Assembly: GCA_918797485.1 (NCBI GenBank)
Contig: CAKKNE010000002.1
Location: forward strand, 834,501 to 898,500
Reading direction: 5' to 3'
Source: Pelagomonas calceolata
Lineage: Eukaryota; Sar; Pelagophyceae; Pelagomonadales; Pelagomonadaceae
DNA: 64,000 bases
Shown: in pieces, positions 26,818-35,903 of the stretch
Numbering within the stretch: position 1 is the stretch's first letter
Layout: the number at the start of each line of letters is the position of its first letter
Program-made: the position numbers and the translations under genes
The notes under the pieces: model-generated
What the model was told of the DNA's origin: nothing
Databases searched by the model: none
What the model saw: the letters and a program-made list of their open reading frames with translations, nothing else

Positions 26818-27807
26818 ATGAAACTCCTCCTCTGCAGCCTCCTCTGCAGCCTCCTCTGCAGCACAGGGCTAGCAGCAAGCGCCGCCCCGCAAAAGCACCT
26901 CGTAGTGCTCGTCCACGGCCTCTCCGGCACCGCCGCAGATCTCGGCTACCTCGCGCGCCGGCTCGAAGCGGACGCTAGCGTGCGCGTGCTCGCGTCGGGC
27001 GCGAACGAGCCCTTCCCGCGGACGCTCGACGGCGTCGACGCGGGCGGCGCGCGCGTCGCCGACGAGGTGCGGCAAGTGGCGAGCGCGTACAAAACCATCA
27101 GCTTCGTGGGCAACTCGCTGGGCGGCCTCTACGCGCGCGCGGCGCTCCGCGAGCTGCGCGACGCTGCGAAGGACACGTTCGCCGGTCTGACGCCGGCCGT
27201 CTTCGTCACGACGGCGGCGCCGCACCTCGGCGCGCGGCAGACGACATACGGCCCGCTCGCGCCGCTGCTCCGACTCCTCCCGTCGGGGGTGGCGATCGCA
27301 AAGAGTGCACGAGACGCCATGCTCCAGACATCTGCCGTGGCGGACCTCTCCTGTTGCGAGGCGCTCGCGGCGCTCGCGCTGTTTCCGAAGCGCCGCGCCT
27401 ACGGCTCGGCAGCCGGCGACTTCATGGTGCCGACCGCTTCGGCATTATTTACCGCGGCGTCAAGTGACGAGCTGCGGGCCGCGGGCATGAGACTGGGGAG
27501 TGAAGACGCGCCCGAAAACGGTGCCGCGTACCTCATCCGTGAACTAGACGGCGTCGACGCGCAGCTGCCGCCGGCGGAAGCGGAGCTGGCAAAAGCTCTC
27601 GACAGCGTCGGCTTCGAGCGCGTCATGATCGAGTTCGAGAGCCCGGGGCCGCTGGGCACGCCGTTCGCCCACAACAAACTGGTCGCGCTCGAGCGGCGGC
27701 CGGGGCCGACGGCCTCGCTGATCAAATACCTCGAATTGACGGCCGACGGTCGCCCTGTCATGGACGGCCTCGCGCGGTACATCCTCGAGGAGCTCGCCGC
27801 GTTTTAG
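26818..27807 (+). CDS. Secreted DUF676-type serine lipase/esterase
   Basis: This 329-residue alpha/beta hydrolase has a signal peptide (residues 1-22) containing three copies of LLCS, encoded by a tandem CTCCTCTGCAGC repeat. The oxyanion loop VLVHGLSGTAADL is near residue 30. The nucleophile elbow is SFVGNSLGGLYARAAL (G-N-S-L-G-G, Ser about 101), and VTTAAPHLGAR follows in the usual place. A late HNKLVAL supplies the likely catalytic His, with Asp in SAAGDFMVP. The family (ROG1/DUF676) acts on membrane lipids. The signal peptide suggests secretion or the ER/plastid route rather than the cytosol. Substrate is unknown. Confidence 0.87.
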   Translation: MKLLLCSLLCSLLCSTGLAASAAPQKHLVVLVHGLSGTAADLGYLARRLEADASVRVLASGANEPFPRTLDGVDAGGARVADEVRQVASAYKTISFVGNSLGGLYARAALRELRDAAKDTFAGLTPAVFVTTAAPHLGARQTTYGPLAPLLRLLPSGVAIAKSARDAMLQTSAVADLSCCEALAALALFPKRRAYGSAAGDFMVPTASALFTAASSDELRAAGMRLGSEDAPENGAAYLIRELDGVDAQLPPAEAELAKALDSVGFERVMIEFESPGPLGTPFAHNKLVALERRPGPTASLIKYLELTADGRPVMDGLARYILEELAAF

Positions 27808-27888
27808 ACGTTTCTGTTTGTTGTACTCTCACTACTAGCAGACGTAGTAGCAATCTTGTATGTTCTATTTATTACGTGCCCCCGTGAC

Positions 27889-28770
27889 CTATCGTTCGCC
27901 CCGGATGAGCGCCCCACTACTGCCATCACGCCACACACCAGCACCAACATGCTCATATGAGCCAAAGTGCGTCCCCAGCTCGCGAGCGTAACCGACGACG
28001 CTCCACGGACATAACGGTCTGCTCGTCCGCGTGACGAGAAGCGGCAAAACGTGGTCCGACCAAACAGGCACCAGCGCACCGGACCCGATCTGGTAGCCCA
28101 GTCGCAGCAGCTCCGCGGCGGCGTAGCGCGCGGGCCGCGGGTGTTTGCGGTGCGTCTTCCGCGAGTATCGGAGGCGCGCGGCTTCCTCGAGCACATTCAC
28201 AATATCCCTATTTCCCAATTCCCGAGCGTAATCGAACACGTCCCAGCCGATCGTAGTGTCGTTATCGACTGTACGCGATAGACACGCATTCATTACATGT
28301 CTGAAGTAATCATCGTCGCGAGTTGCCTTGTGGTCGAACGAAGCTCCCGCGTTGATCAGAATTCTCACGCAGGCCAACACGTCGGCAGGGGTTTGTCTGT
28401 ACCTGTAGCCGAGCGGCGGATGCAAACCAAGTACTGCATCTCTAAATAACATCATGAGCGGCGTAAGGTCCATAGTAAAGTTGCAGCTCCAGCGTTGGGG
28501 GGCATATGTGACCTGATCGAGCTGCGCGAGGTTCCCGGTCGCCACCAGCGCCCTCAAACAGTCGGCGCGCGCGAACAAGGAGCATTCGTGGATAGCTAGA
28601 AATACAGAGTCAGTGGAATCCATGCATTGCTTTGCGGGCCCGCGGGCGGGTCTTGGCGCTAGCAGATCAGCGCCCTCCGCCAGGCATTGTTGGACACTTG
28701 CAAGATCTCCATCATAGCACGCTCGTGATAAGCCGTCGGCCCTAGGGCGTTTAGGCCGATTTTCTGGCAT
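27889..28770 (-). CDS. Ankyrin-repeat protein
   Basis: This 293-residue protein starts with a basic MPENRPKRPR leader. Ankyrin-like units run through residues 15-190: ACYDGDLASVQQCLAEGAD, FARADCLRALVATGNL, LACVRILINAGASFDH and ARELGNRDIVNVLEEAA. A C-terminal region with Trp and Gly-rich blocks (PWSVVGYARELG, GAGVWRDGSSG) is not ankyrin. Codon use is less GC-biased than in neighbouring genes. Function is probably protein binding; no partner can be named. The transporter gene follows on the same strand after 145 bp. Confidence 0.7.
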   Translation of the reverse strand: MPENRPKRPRADGLSRACYDGDLASVQQCLAEGADLLAPRPARGPAKQCMDSTDSVFLAIHECSLFARADCLRALVATGNLAQLDQVTYAPQRWSCNFTMDLTPLMMLFRDAVLGLHPPLGYRYRQTPADVLACVRILINAGASFDHKATRDDDYFRHVMNACLSRTVDNDTTIGWDVFDYARELGNRDIVNVLEEAARLRYSRKTHRKHPRPARYAAAELLRLGYQIGSGALVPVWSDHVLPLLVTRTSRPLCPWSVVGYARELGTHFGSYEHVGAGVWRDGSSGALIRGER

Positions 28771-28915
28771 GCCGCCTCTCGTCTAGACGCACCTAAAAGT
28801 GGCCTTGCGCTTTTTTGTGTGCGGACTGGCCCTGACCTGCACAAAACGGGTTTTACAGGCTGCGCGCGAGTTGTTGGCAAAGACGCGCCCGGTAGTACCA
28901 CAAGTTTTACAACAG

Positions 28916-30255
28916 CTACTTCAGGAACACGAACGTCAGCGCCGCAGGCATGATCACGCAGCCGAGGAAGAACTGCCCGGCGGCGAGGTACCGCTTGGGC
29001 CCCGCCGGCCCGACGCGCCAGTAGATCCCGCCGGGCAGGATGTAGGAGATCGTCGTCGAGCCGGTCGCGCCGACGAGCGACAGCACCTTGCCTAGCGACC
29101 GGACCGAGAGCGCGATGGCCAACGCTCCTGCCAGGAAGGCAAGGGTGATGGAAATGTGCTCGACGTCGCGCGGCGCCTCGGGCGGGTCGTCGTCGCCCTG
29201 GGACGACGACCGCCGGCGGGACGGCGACTCGCCGTCGATGAGCGAATAGTCCGCGGCCGGCGCGTCGCGCTGGAGCAGCGATTTGATGCACTCGCGCGAG
29301 GGATGGAGCTGGAGCGGGATGGCGCTCGTCACCTCGAGGGCGACGGCGACGCGCGCCAGGGCGATCGCGGGCGCCGCGGCGTAGTTTGTAAGCACCTGTG
29401 CGTGGAAGCTCCACCCGTCGCGTCGATGGCGTGGGGCGGCCGAAATTTGATTTCCACACGGGTAAGCACGTCCGAGTGGATGCTCGCGCCGAACGTCGCG
29501 TAGCCGGCGTTCGCTATTATAAGGTAGAAGGCCAGGGCGAGCGACACCGCGCCCACGACGACGAGGTCCAGGCGTCGCCGCGTCGGGTCTCGCAGTTCGT
29601 TGTTGACCGCGAAGATGTTCTGGTGGCACGTAAAGCCGAAGACGAAGATCGGCAGATTCTTGAGCGTGCGGAAGTCGGCCACGACGTAGCTCGTCTCCGC
29701 GTCTCGGTCCGACGCGAACATCTCGCTCACGACGAGGAGCGCGATGCCGGCGCAGCAGAGGAGCGACGCCGCGCTCACGAGGCGCAGGTTGTCTAATTTC
29801 TTTTTTAGCGCGAGCGGCGTCACGACGAGCGCGGCGAACAAGATCCACGGCTCGCGCCGCGCTGCGAACGGGACGTCCGGCAGCGCCCTTTGCGCGACGA
29901 TCGGCAAGCTGTCGCCGACGACGATGAGGTACGAGCAGGCGACGCCGAAGCACTTGATGATCACGGCCAGGTCCACGAACGTCGCGAACCGCGGCGCCGC
30001 GGCGGACGCGACGGCCCGGAACGACGCCTTGTCACCGTCAACGATCTGCGCCGAGAGTGAGAGCAGGTGTAGGCCGTGCGCGCTGAACAGCGCGAAAACA
30101 AGCAACAATCCCGATCCCAAGGCCGAGCCGCACGTGGCGAACGCTGCGGGGAGCGCCAGGACGCCGCTGCCAATTATGGTGTTTGTGAGGTTGTAGACGC
30201 ATGAGCTGATCGATGCCACGCCGCCTTGCGCCGGCTCTGGAGGTGCTGCTGTCAT
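28916..30255 (-). CDS. Amino acid/auxin permease family transporter (2 exons)
   Basis: Exons are 30255-29470 and 29395-28916, 421 residues with about 11 membrane helices. The start of the first helix, TNTIIGSGVLALPAAF, is the family's hallmark. Others are FGVACSYLIVVGDSL, WILFAALVVTPLAL, FTCHQNIFAVNNEL, and AGYATFGASIHSDVLTNYA, which is restored only after splicing. This is the SLC36/SLC38/AVT-like group, which moves neutral amino acids across plasma or vacuolar membranes with H+ or Na+. The introner removes exactly one target copy. A hydrophilic loop of about 45 residues after helix 8 is rich in Asp/Arg/Ser. Confidence 0.9.
29396..29461 (-). mobile_element. Introner, short subfamily, in the transporter gene
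   Basis: This is the shortest copy (66 bp). On the gene strand it runs CCGTGTGGAAATC to CCACGCACAG and is flanked by perfect 8-bp duplications GTGCTTAC (plus-strand 29462-29469 and 29388-29395). Only the donor at the first base of the left duplication gives an in-frame join (IHSD|VLTNYA), so the intron is 29469-29396. Confidence 0.92.
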
Positions 30256-30346
30256 GACTCACGCAGCGAGCACGGATCGCAAGCCCTCTTGGAGTGTGTC
30301 AAAAGTGCTTGGACGTGTCAAAAATGAAATGCGCCCCTCTCAGGCA

Positions 30347-30369
30347 GCTAGCGGCAGTAAGACACTAGC
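30347..30369 (+). promoter_or_regulatory. GCTAG palindromic promoter motif, copy 6
   Basis: The copy reads GCTAGCGGCAG, TAAGAC, ACTAGC. It lies between the transporter (minus, start 92 bp away) and the PDZ/PA gene (plus, start 175 bp away). Confidence 0.78.
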
Positions 30370-30543
30370 AACAAGCAAGCAAGCCGCCAAAGCGGCCAAG
30401 CCGGGCGCAAAACAGCGCCGATGAATTGGCAAGGCGCCGCCCAATAGTAACAGAAAATAATACAAGCAAAGCGGCAGCCCAAAACGGCACGCAGAGGCAG
30501 CCCAAACCGGCTCATGATGGAGCATAGCTCAGCATAGTAGCCC

Positions 30544-32160
30544 ATGCGCCTCGTCGCCGTCCTCTATTGGTGCCTCGTCGCGGCAGCAGCCAAGAAGCAC
30601 GTCCTCTTCGACCACACCATCAATGCGGGCCCGATCGGTATCGACCTCGACAACCAACTCACCGTCACGGGCTTTGGCAAGCGGGGCGCGTACCACCCGC
30701 TCGCGGTGGCTGGCGTGAAAATAGGCGACGTGATCGTGCAGGTCGACGGCGAGGCGCAGCCGCCGGGCGGGCTGGCGCGGCCGCGGACGCTGCCGCGGCG
30801 CTACCGCGAGGCGCGGGCTCGATTAAACGAGGACTGGCCGCAGCGGCGGCGGATCCGGTTCCGGCGCGAGGTGGGGGAGGAAACGGCGGCGCCCGCGCCC
30901 GAGCCCGCGGCCGACGCCGGGCCGACGGCGGCCGCCGGGCCGACGGCGCCGGAGGAGACGGGCCCGACGCAAGCGGCGACGACGCCGGCCAGCCCGGAGG
31001 GCGGCGGGCGGGTCGAGGTGGCCATCGGCGGCGACCGGAAGAACCGCGGCGGCCGCACCGTGACCGCGGGGGCGGCCCTGGCGCCGTTCGGCGCGGCGCC
31101 GTCCTGCAAGGAGCGCCCGGCCTTTGTAGTGGACGGCGACGGCTGCGACCCCCGGGCATTGGTCGGCGCGCGCGGCCGCGTCGCGCTGGTGCGGCGGGGC
31201 GGCTGCGGCTTCGCGGAGAAGGCCTACGTCGCCGCGGCGCAGGGCGCCTTTGGCGTTATCGTCCTCGAGACGGACGCGGGCCGGCTCGGGGCCGAGGCGC
31301 CGGTCGCGACGGACGAGGCGTTCCTGGCGCGGCACCCGGCGGCGCGCGACGTCGCCGTCGCCGTCGTCGGCTTCGAGGGCGCGCAGCAGATCCGCTTCGC
31401 GCTGTCCGAGCACGCCGCGCGGCGCGGCGTCGCGGCGCGCTTCGTCTTCGGCGGCTGCGAGGGCGACAAGGCGCGGCCGAAGGACCGGGGCTCCGTCGAC
31501 GCGGCCGAGGCCGAGGCCGCCGCGCTGGTGCAGGCCGCCTTCCGGCCGGGGGCGCCGCGGACCTTCAACTTCGCGACGCACACGCTGCGGGGCGCGCTCT
31601 GGACCTTGCGTGGCGGCGTGAACGAGACGCTCGGCGTCGTCGCCGCGGGCGCGCGTGGCCTGCCCGCGCGGGCGGAGGAGCTGCCCGCGCGCATTGTCCT
31701 CGCGGACGTGGAAAAGTGCGCCGCCGCGACGGAACGCGGCGCCGTCGTGGCCCTGGCGGTGCGGAACTGCTCGTGCGCGGGCTGTGCGCTCCACGACGTC
31801 GTGCCGACGCTCGCCGCGCCGTCGATGGTGCTGCTCCTGCCGGACGACGACGACGCGCCGCCTCGATGCGCCTTCAGTGGTGCCGTTCCCGTGGCCGCGG
31901 CGCCGTCCACGGGATTACTCGCCGCGCTCCGGCGCGGGGCGTCCGTGTCGCTCGTCAGCACGCACCCGGCGCCGCGCCTCGAGCGCACGTGGCGCGAGCT
32001 CGAGGACCTGCGAGACCCGGCGAATTGGCCCGACGACTCTCGCCAGCGGCGGCGCGTGCGCGGGGCCATGCGGAGGGTCTGCGACGATCGTGCTACCCGC
32101 GCTCATCTCGACGCGAGCTGGGAACTCGTCGCTGCTGAAGGTGGGCGGGACGAGCTTTAG
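30544..32160 (+). CDS. Secreted protein with N-terminal PDZ-like and protease-associated (PA) domains
   Basis: This 538-residue protein has a signal peptide at 1-16 (MRLVAVLYWCLVAAAA). Residues 25-100 have PDZ character (GPIGIDLDNQLTVTGF, GVKIGDVIVQVDGEA). An Ala/Pro/Thr linker follows. The PA domain spans about 175-300: ALVGARGRVALVRRGGCGFAEKAYVAAAQGAFGVIV is the classic PA signature. The C-terminal 240 residues contain paired Cys (CAAATERG, CSCAGC) but no protease or RING domain. Vacuolar-sorting receptors and some E3s carry PA domains at lumenal faces; this one lacks a membrane helix. It is likely lumenal or secreted. Confidence 0.8.
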   Translation: MRLVAVLYWCLVAAAAKKHVLFDHTINAGPIGIDLDNQLTVTGFGKRGAYHPLAVAGVKIGDVIVQVDGEAQPPGGLARPRTLPRRYREARARLNEDWPQRRRIRFRREVGEETAAPAPEPAADAGPTAAAGPTAPEETGPTQAATTPASPEGGGRVEVAIGGDRKNRGGRTVTAGAALAPFGAAPSCKERPAFVVDGDGCDPRALVGARGRVALVRRGGCGFAEKAYVAAAQGAFGVIVLETDAGRLGAEAPVATDEAFLARHPAARDVAVAVVGFEGAQQIRFALSEHAARRGVAARFVFGGCEGDKARPKDRGSVDAAEAEAAALVQAAFRPGAPRTFNFATHTLRGALWTLRGGVNETLGVVAAGARGLPARAEELPARIVLADVEKCAAATERGAVVALAVRNCSCAGCALHDVVPTLAAPSMVLLLPDDDDAPPRCAFSGAVPVAAAPSTGLLAALRRGASVSLVSTHPAPRLERTWRELEDLRDPANWPDDSRQRRRVRGAMRRVCDDRATRAHLDASWELVAAEGGRDEL

Positions 32161-32265
32161 GGGTGTGTGGTTTTGTTATAGTTGAATTTAGAAGTTGAAT
32201 TTTGTACTAGTATTTGAGGTATCTCAGGTTATAGTGAATGCTATCCCTAAGTTACAACAGGGCGG

Positions 32266-33049
32266 CTAGTTGTCCCGTGCGCGCTTCCTCTGGGCCCACC
32301 AGCCTGCGATGAGACTCTTCAGCGCGTAGTTCGGGGCCAGCGTCGTCGAGGCGAGTGTCGCGCCCGTCGAGGGCGACGTTTTGGTACCGGGCCGCGACCA
32401 CCACCGCTCGACGGCACAGCGCTCGTAAGTCTGTCCGTCTTCAACACAGAGAACCGGATCTTTCATCAATTCGCACGTAATGGGGCAGCAGTACTCGTCC
32501 GGGACCTCCCTCCGCTGTATCTTCAGCCTTTCGATTTCCGCCCGGTGCTCGCGCAATTCCTCCTCGATGGCACTCTGATGCGTAGCGACGTCGTGCAAAA
32601 TATCCTCAGCTTCCAATTTCTTCTCTTTTCCGCTTGCGGCGGTGGCCCCGAGAATCGCGAGACACGTCATCGGCGCGACGCCCATCTAATTTCACAACTG
32701 CGGCAAGGTGTAATGGTGTCATAGACTTGGAATGCAGAGCATTTACTTCTGCGCCGGCGCTAAGGATGAGGTCGACCATCGCAGGTGAACCGCTCATTAT
32801 CGCAACGCGAAGCGGCGTTGTTGATAAACCCTGGAACCCTTGCTCTGCGGGGTCTTTATTCATATATACAGCGCTGGGGGGCGCTCCCCGCTCGAGCAAC
32901 GTCTGCGCCGCGGAGTAGTTGCCTTTCGCAATAGCTTCTATTAGGGGCTCCAATAGCTCATGCTCGCTATCTGGCGTGACGATCCATTGTCCCTGAGCGG
33001 TAGTGCCCGCGGACGCCGCGCAGACGAGCGCCGCGGCCAGCAATCTCAT
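32266..33049 (-). CDS. Ankyrin/coiled-coil/U-box protein (two frames, probably one gene)
   Basis: Frame one (33049 to 32606) starts with a signal-like MRLLAAALVCAASAG and has ankyrin units (LIEAIAKGNYSAAQTLLERGA, LRVAIMSGSPAMVDLILSAGAEVNALHSKSMTPLHLAAV). Frame two (from 32685) has a coiled coil and a complete U-box: DEYCCPITCELMKDPVLCVEDGQTYER, then W, then APNYALKSLI. The frames overlap with different phase. A candidate 55-bp intron, 32686-32632 (GTCGCG to GGAAAAG), would join KLDG to QKKLEAED in frame, but its acceptor is not the usual CAG; a frameshift or assembly error is equally possible. U-boxes recruit E2 enzymes in the cytosol, so a signal peptide is odd. Confidence 0.65.
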
Positions 33050-33272
33050 CCGCCCTATTACGGTGCCGTTACGCGCAAATCTATCGCGAGCGGCGCTTAA
33101 GCGCGGGCGCCAAAATCACCCCTGGAGGGTCAAATTACAAAACTTTGTGTGGCGCTCGAAACTAATCCCGAGGAGCCGAGGGCGTGAAAGCAATGAGCCG
33201 CAATGGCCACGAGTCCACTAGCGTGCCAAGCGCGTCTTGCGACAGGCGCGCGAGGAAAAGTGTATGCTGGGT

Positions 33273-33296
33273 GCTAGCGGCTGGTAAGACACTAGC
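33273..33296 (+). promoter_or_regulatory. GCTAG palindromic promoter motif, copy 7
   Basis: The copy reads GCTAGCGGCTGG, TAAGAC, ACTAGC, in the divergent spacer 33050-33499 between the ankyrin/U-box and F-box genes. Nothing else was recognised in that spacer. Confidence 0.78.
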
Positions 33297-33499
33297 CTGC
33301 TCCAGGTAGAAGCTCAGGACGCGGAGCCAGTGCTTTTTGTGGGCCGTTACGCATCACAAATTATTGAAGCAGTCTCTCCGCGGCACCACGGGTCCTGCTG
33401 GCGTTCCAAAATACAGGCAACACCTCCCAGAAACAGCCTCCCAGTGAGAGCTGCTACGCCGGCTTGGAGCCGGGGAGCCGAATCGCATCAAAGAAAAAA

Positions 33500-35656
33500 A
33501 TGGCCTCGCTCCGCCTCGCCCTGCGCCTGAGCCGCGAGGCCAGCGAGGCGCCCGCGCCCGCGCCGCAAGTTCAAGAAGACGAGCCGCCGGCGCGCCCGAA
33601 AAAGAAGAAGCCGTCGAAGCGCAAGCCGAAGCCCGCCGCCGCGCGCCCGAAAGCCCGAAGCCGCAAGCCGCCGGCGACGGCCGTCGGCGGCGGGACCCTC
33701 GAAAGGCTGCCCTGGGAGCTTCTCGGCGCGGTGGCCAAGTACCTGACGGTAGAAGATGCGGCGCGGTGGCGCGGCTGCGGCCGGAGCAGCGCCGCCGGCG
33801 TCGGCGCGCTCTGGGGCGAGGACCGGCCGGAGCTTTGTGCTGGCGAGCTGAGCGCGCAGATTTCGAGGCTCGCGTGCACGAGCGCCGAGGACGAAGAGGC
33901 GCTCTGGGCGCACCCGCACAACACGCTCTGCCAGGTATGTGGAAACGGCGGCCGCGTCGTGGCCTGCGCCTACTGCAACCTCGTGTGGCACGCGCAGTGT
34001 TTGGCCGAGGCGGCCGCCGCGGGCGACAAGTGGCGCTGCCCCGAGTGCGTCGCGGACCAGACGGCGCCGGTCATCGGCGCCACGTCCGCTTTTGTGAGGC
34101 GTCGCGGCGACGGCCTCGAGTTGGTTGTGGGCGGCGGCTACCACTTCAGCAGCTTCACGCCTAACGGGAGCCGCTACGTCGCTTCGTTGAAAGAAAGCGC
34201 GGCGGCCTGGCGGCGCACATCCCATGAAGAGGCGCCGCCGGCGGGCTTCTCGGCGTCGGACGCCCTCGCGGCCGACGACGGCACTATACGCTGCTTCGCG
34301 CGTTATGGTGATGGCGAGAGGACCGAGGGCCCGGCCTGGGACGCGGTCGACGCCTGTGTGGAAATCAACCAGTGCGTCGGGTGCCCTCGGCCGTCCTGGC
34401 TCGGTCGAGCGGTGAGGAACCGGCATCGCCACGCCATCGAGCAGGCGTCGCGTCGATGGAGGACGACGCGATGATTCAGCACGAACGCGCCGTAAAATTT
34501 GATTTCCACACAGGTCGACGCGCCGCCCCTCGTGGCGGCGGCCGGCGCGGCGACGGTCTACGACGCGCTCTGGACGTTGGATGAGGACGGCTGGCGCCGG
34601 CGGCCGCTCGCGGGCCCGCGGCCGACGCTCCGCGCGGACGCGTCGCTCGCTCAGATCCGGATCCGGGGCCGCGAAGTTTTGGTCGTCTTCGGCGGCTTCG
34701 CGCCCGACCTGCGGCGGCCCCTAGGCGGCCTCCACGCCCTCGACGTCGCCAGCGGCACCTGGTCGACCCTCGCACCGGACGACCTCGCGCCGAAGCCGCG
34801 CGCCAAGCCCGTCCGCGTCGCGGCGCCGGCGCCGGCGCCGCCCGCGCCGCCGGCCCAGAACACGCGCGGCCGCGCCGAGCCCGCGCGCGGCGCGCGGACG
34901 CCGACGGAAGCTATTTTTGGTGAGCCCGACAGCGACGCGGACTCCGAGGTCGAGTTCGACGCCGACGCCGCGCCCGAGCTGCCGCCGGCCGCGGACCAGG
35001 CGCGCCTCGCGGCGCTGGGCCTGCGCGGCGCGACGCGGCCGGCGGAGCGCTGGGAGCCCGAGGTCGCGCCGCGCCGGAAGCGCGGGCCCCGCCGGAAGCG
35101 GGCGCGCGCCGCGCCGACGGCGCCGTCGCCGCGCGCGGGCCACTCGTGCACGCGCGTGGGGCGGGAGCTCGTCCTGCTCTGCGGCCTCGGCCGCGTCGAG
35201 GGCCAGTCCGGCCTGCCGCGGAGCGACTACCTCGACGAGGCCTGGTTCCTGTCCTTCGACGGCGCGACGGGCGCCGCGCGGTGGCGCCTGCCGCGGGTCC
35301 AGGGCCGGCCGCCGGGCGGCCGCGCGGGCCACGCCGCGGCCGCCGTCGGGCCGCACGTCGTCGTCTTCGGCGGCGTCAACGCGAAGCAGTTCCTGGGCGA
35401 CCTGCACGTCCTCTACGCGCCCGCGCGGATCTGGTCCGCGCCGCGGCTGGCCGGCCCGGCCGTCGCGCCGCGCATGCGGCCCGCGCTAGTAGTCGCGCGC
35501 GCCGACGCCGACGACGCGACGACGCCGACGCTCTACGTCTTCGGCGGCACGCGCGCCTGGGGCGCCGCGGCGGCCGTGGCGACGGCGACGCAGCGCCACG
35601 ACGGCGACCTCTTCGCGGTCGTGCTCGCGCCAGCGCCTGTGGCCGAGATGTTCTAA
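33500..35656 (+). CDS. F-box/PHD-finger/kelch protein (2 exons)
   Basis: Exons 33500-34345 and 34514-35656 encode 662 residues. A basic, nuclear-signal-like stretch ([18 protein letters not shown]) precedes the F-box ([24 protein letters not shown], residue 65 on). The PHD finger (142-187) has [22 protein letters not shown] and WRCPEC with all eight ligands. Kelch blades fill the second exon ([55 protein letters not shown]). An F-box plus kelch suggests an SCF substrate adaptor; the added PHD finger suggests it reads chromatin. Splicing restores WDAVDAPPLV. The start at 33500 sits in an A-rich context (AAAAAAATGG). Confidence 0.88.
34354..34513 (+). mobile_element. Introner, long subfamily, in the F-box gene
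   Basis: This 160-bp element has perfect 13-15 bp inverted ends (CTGTGTGGAAATCAA / TTGATTTCCACACAG) and perfect 8-bp target duplications GTCGACGC at 34346-34353 and 34514-34521. The intron is 34346-34513. The interior from GAGGAACCGGCA to the end is almost identical to the copy at 53120-53268, suggesting recent movement. Confidence 0.95.
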
Positions 35657-35683
35657 TAAGGATTACGCGGGTGCCTACTGTGA

Positions 35684-35903
35684 TCAGTCCTTCAGAGGAG
35701 AAGAGACTCGTCGACGGGGCTTCCGGGCGGGCGGGATGATTTCATGCACTGGCACTGGCGTCGGCATCGGCGTCGGAGCCGGCGTCGGAGCCGGCGTCGG
35801 CATCGGCGTCGGAGCCGGCGTCGGAGCTGGCGTCGGAGCGGGCGTCGGAGCCGGCGTCGGAGCAGGCGTTGGAGCCGGCGTCGGCATCGGCGTCGGCTGC
35901 GGC
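35684..35903 (-). CDS. Possible last exon of a Pro-Thr-repeat protein
   Basis: The frame opens after a GCACAG acceptor-like site near 35904, reads about 45 residues of PTPAPT repeats and ends in [17 protein letters not shown]. The upstream gene could not be found in the non-coding island beyond it. It could be chance translation of the 12-bp tandem repeat; only the non-repetitive end argues otherwise. Confidence 0.25.
35757..35898 (+). repeat. 12-bp tandem repeat (GGCGTCGGAGCC)
   Basis: About 12 imperfect units of GGCGTCGGAGCC / GGCGTCGGCATC are visible. It lies downstream of the F-box gene and upstream of the gene-free island. Confidence 0.85.
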
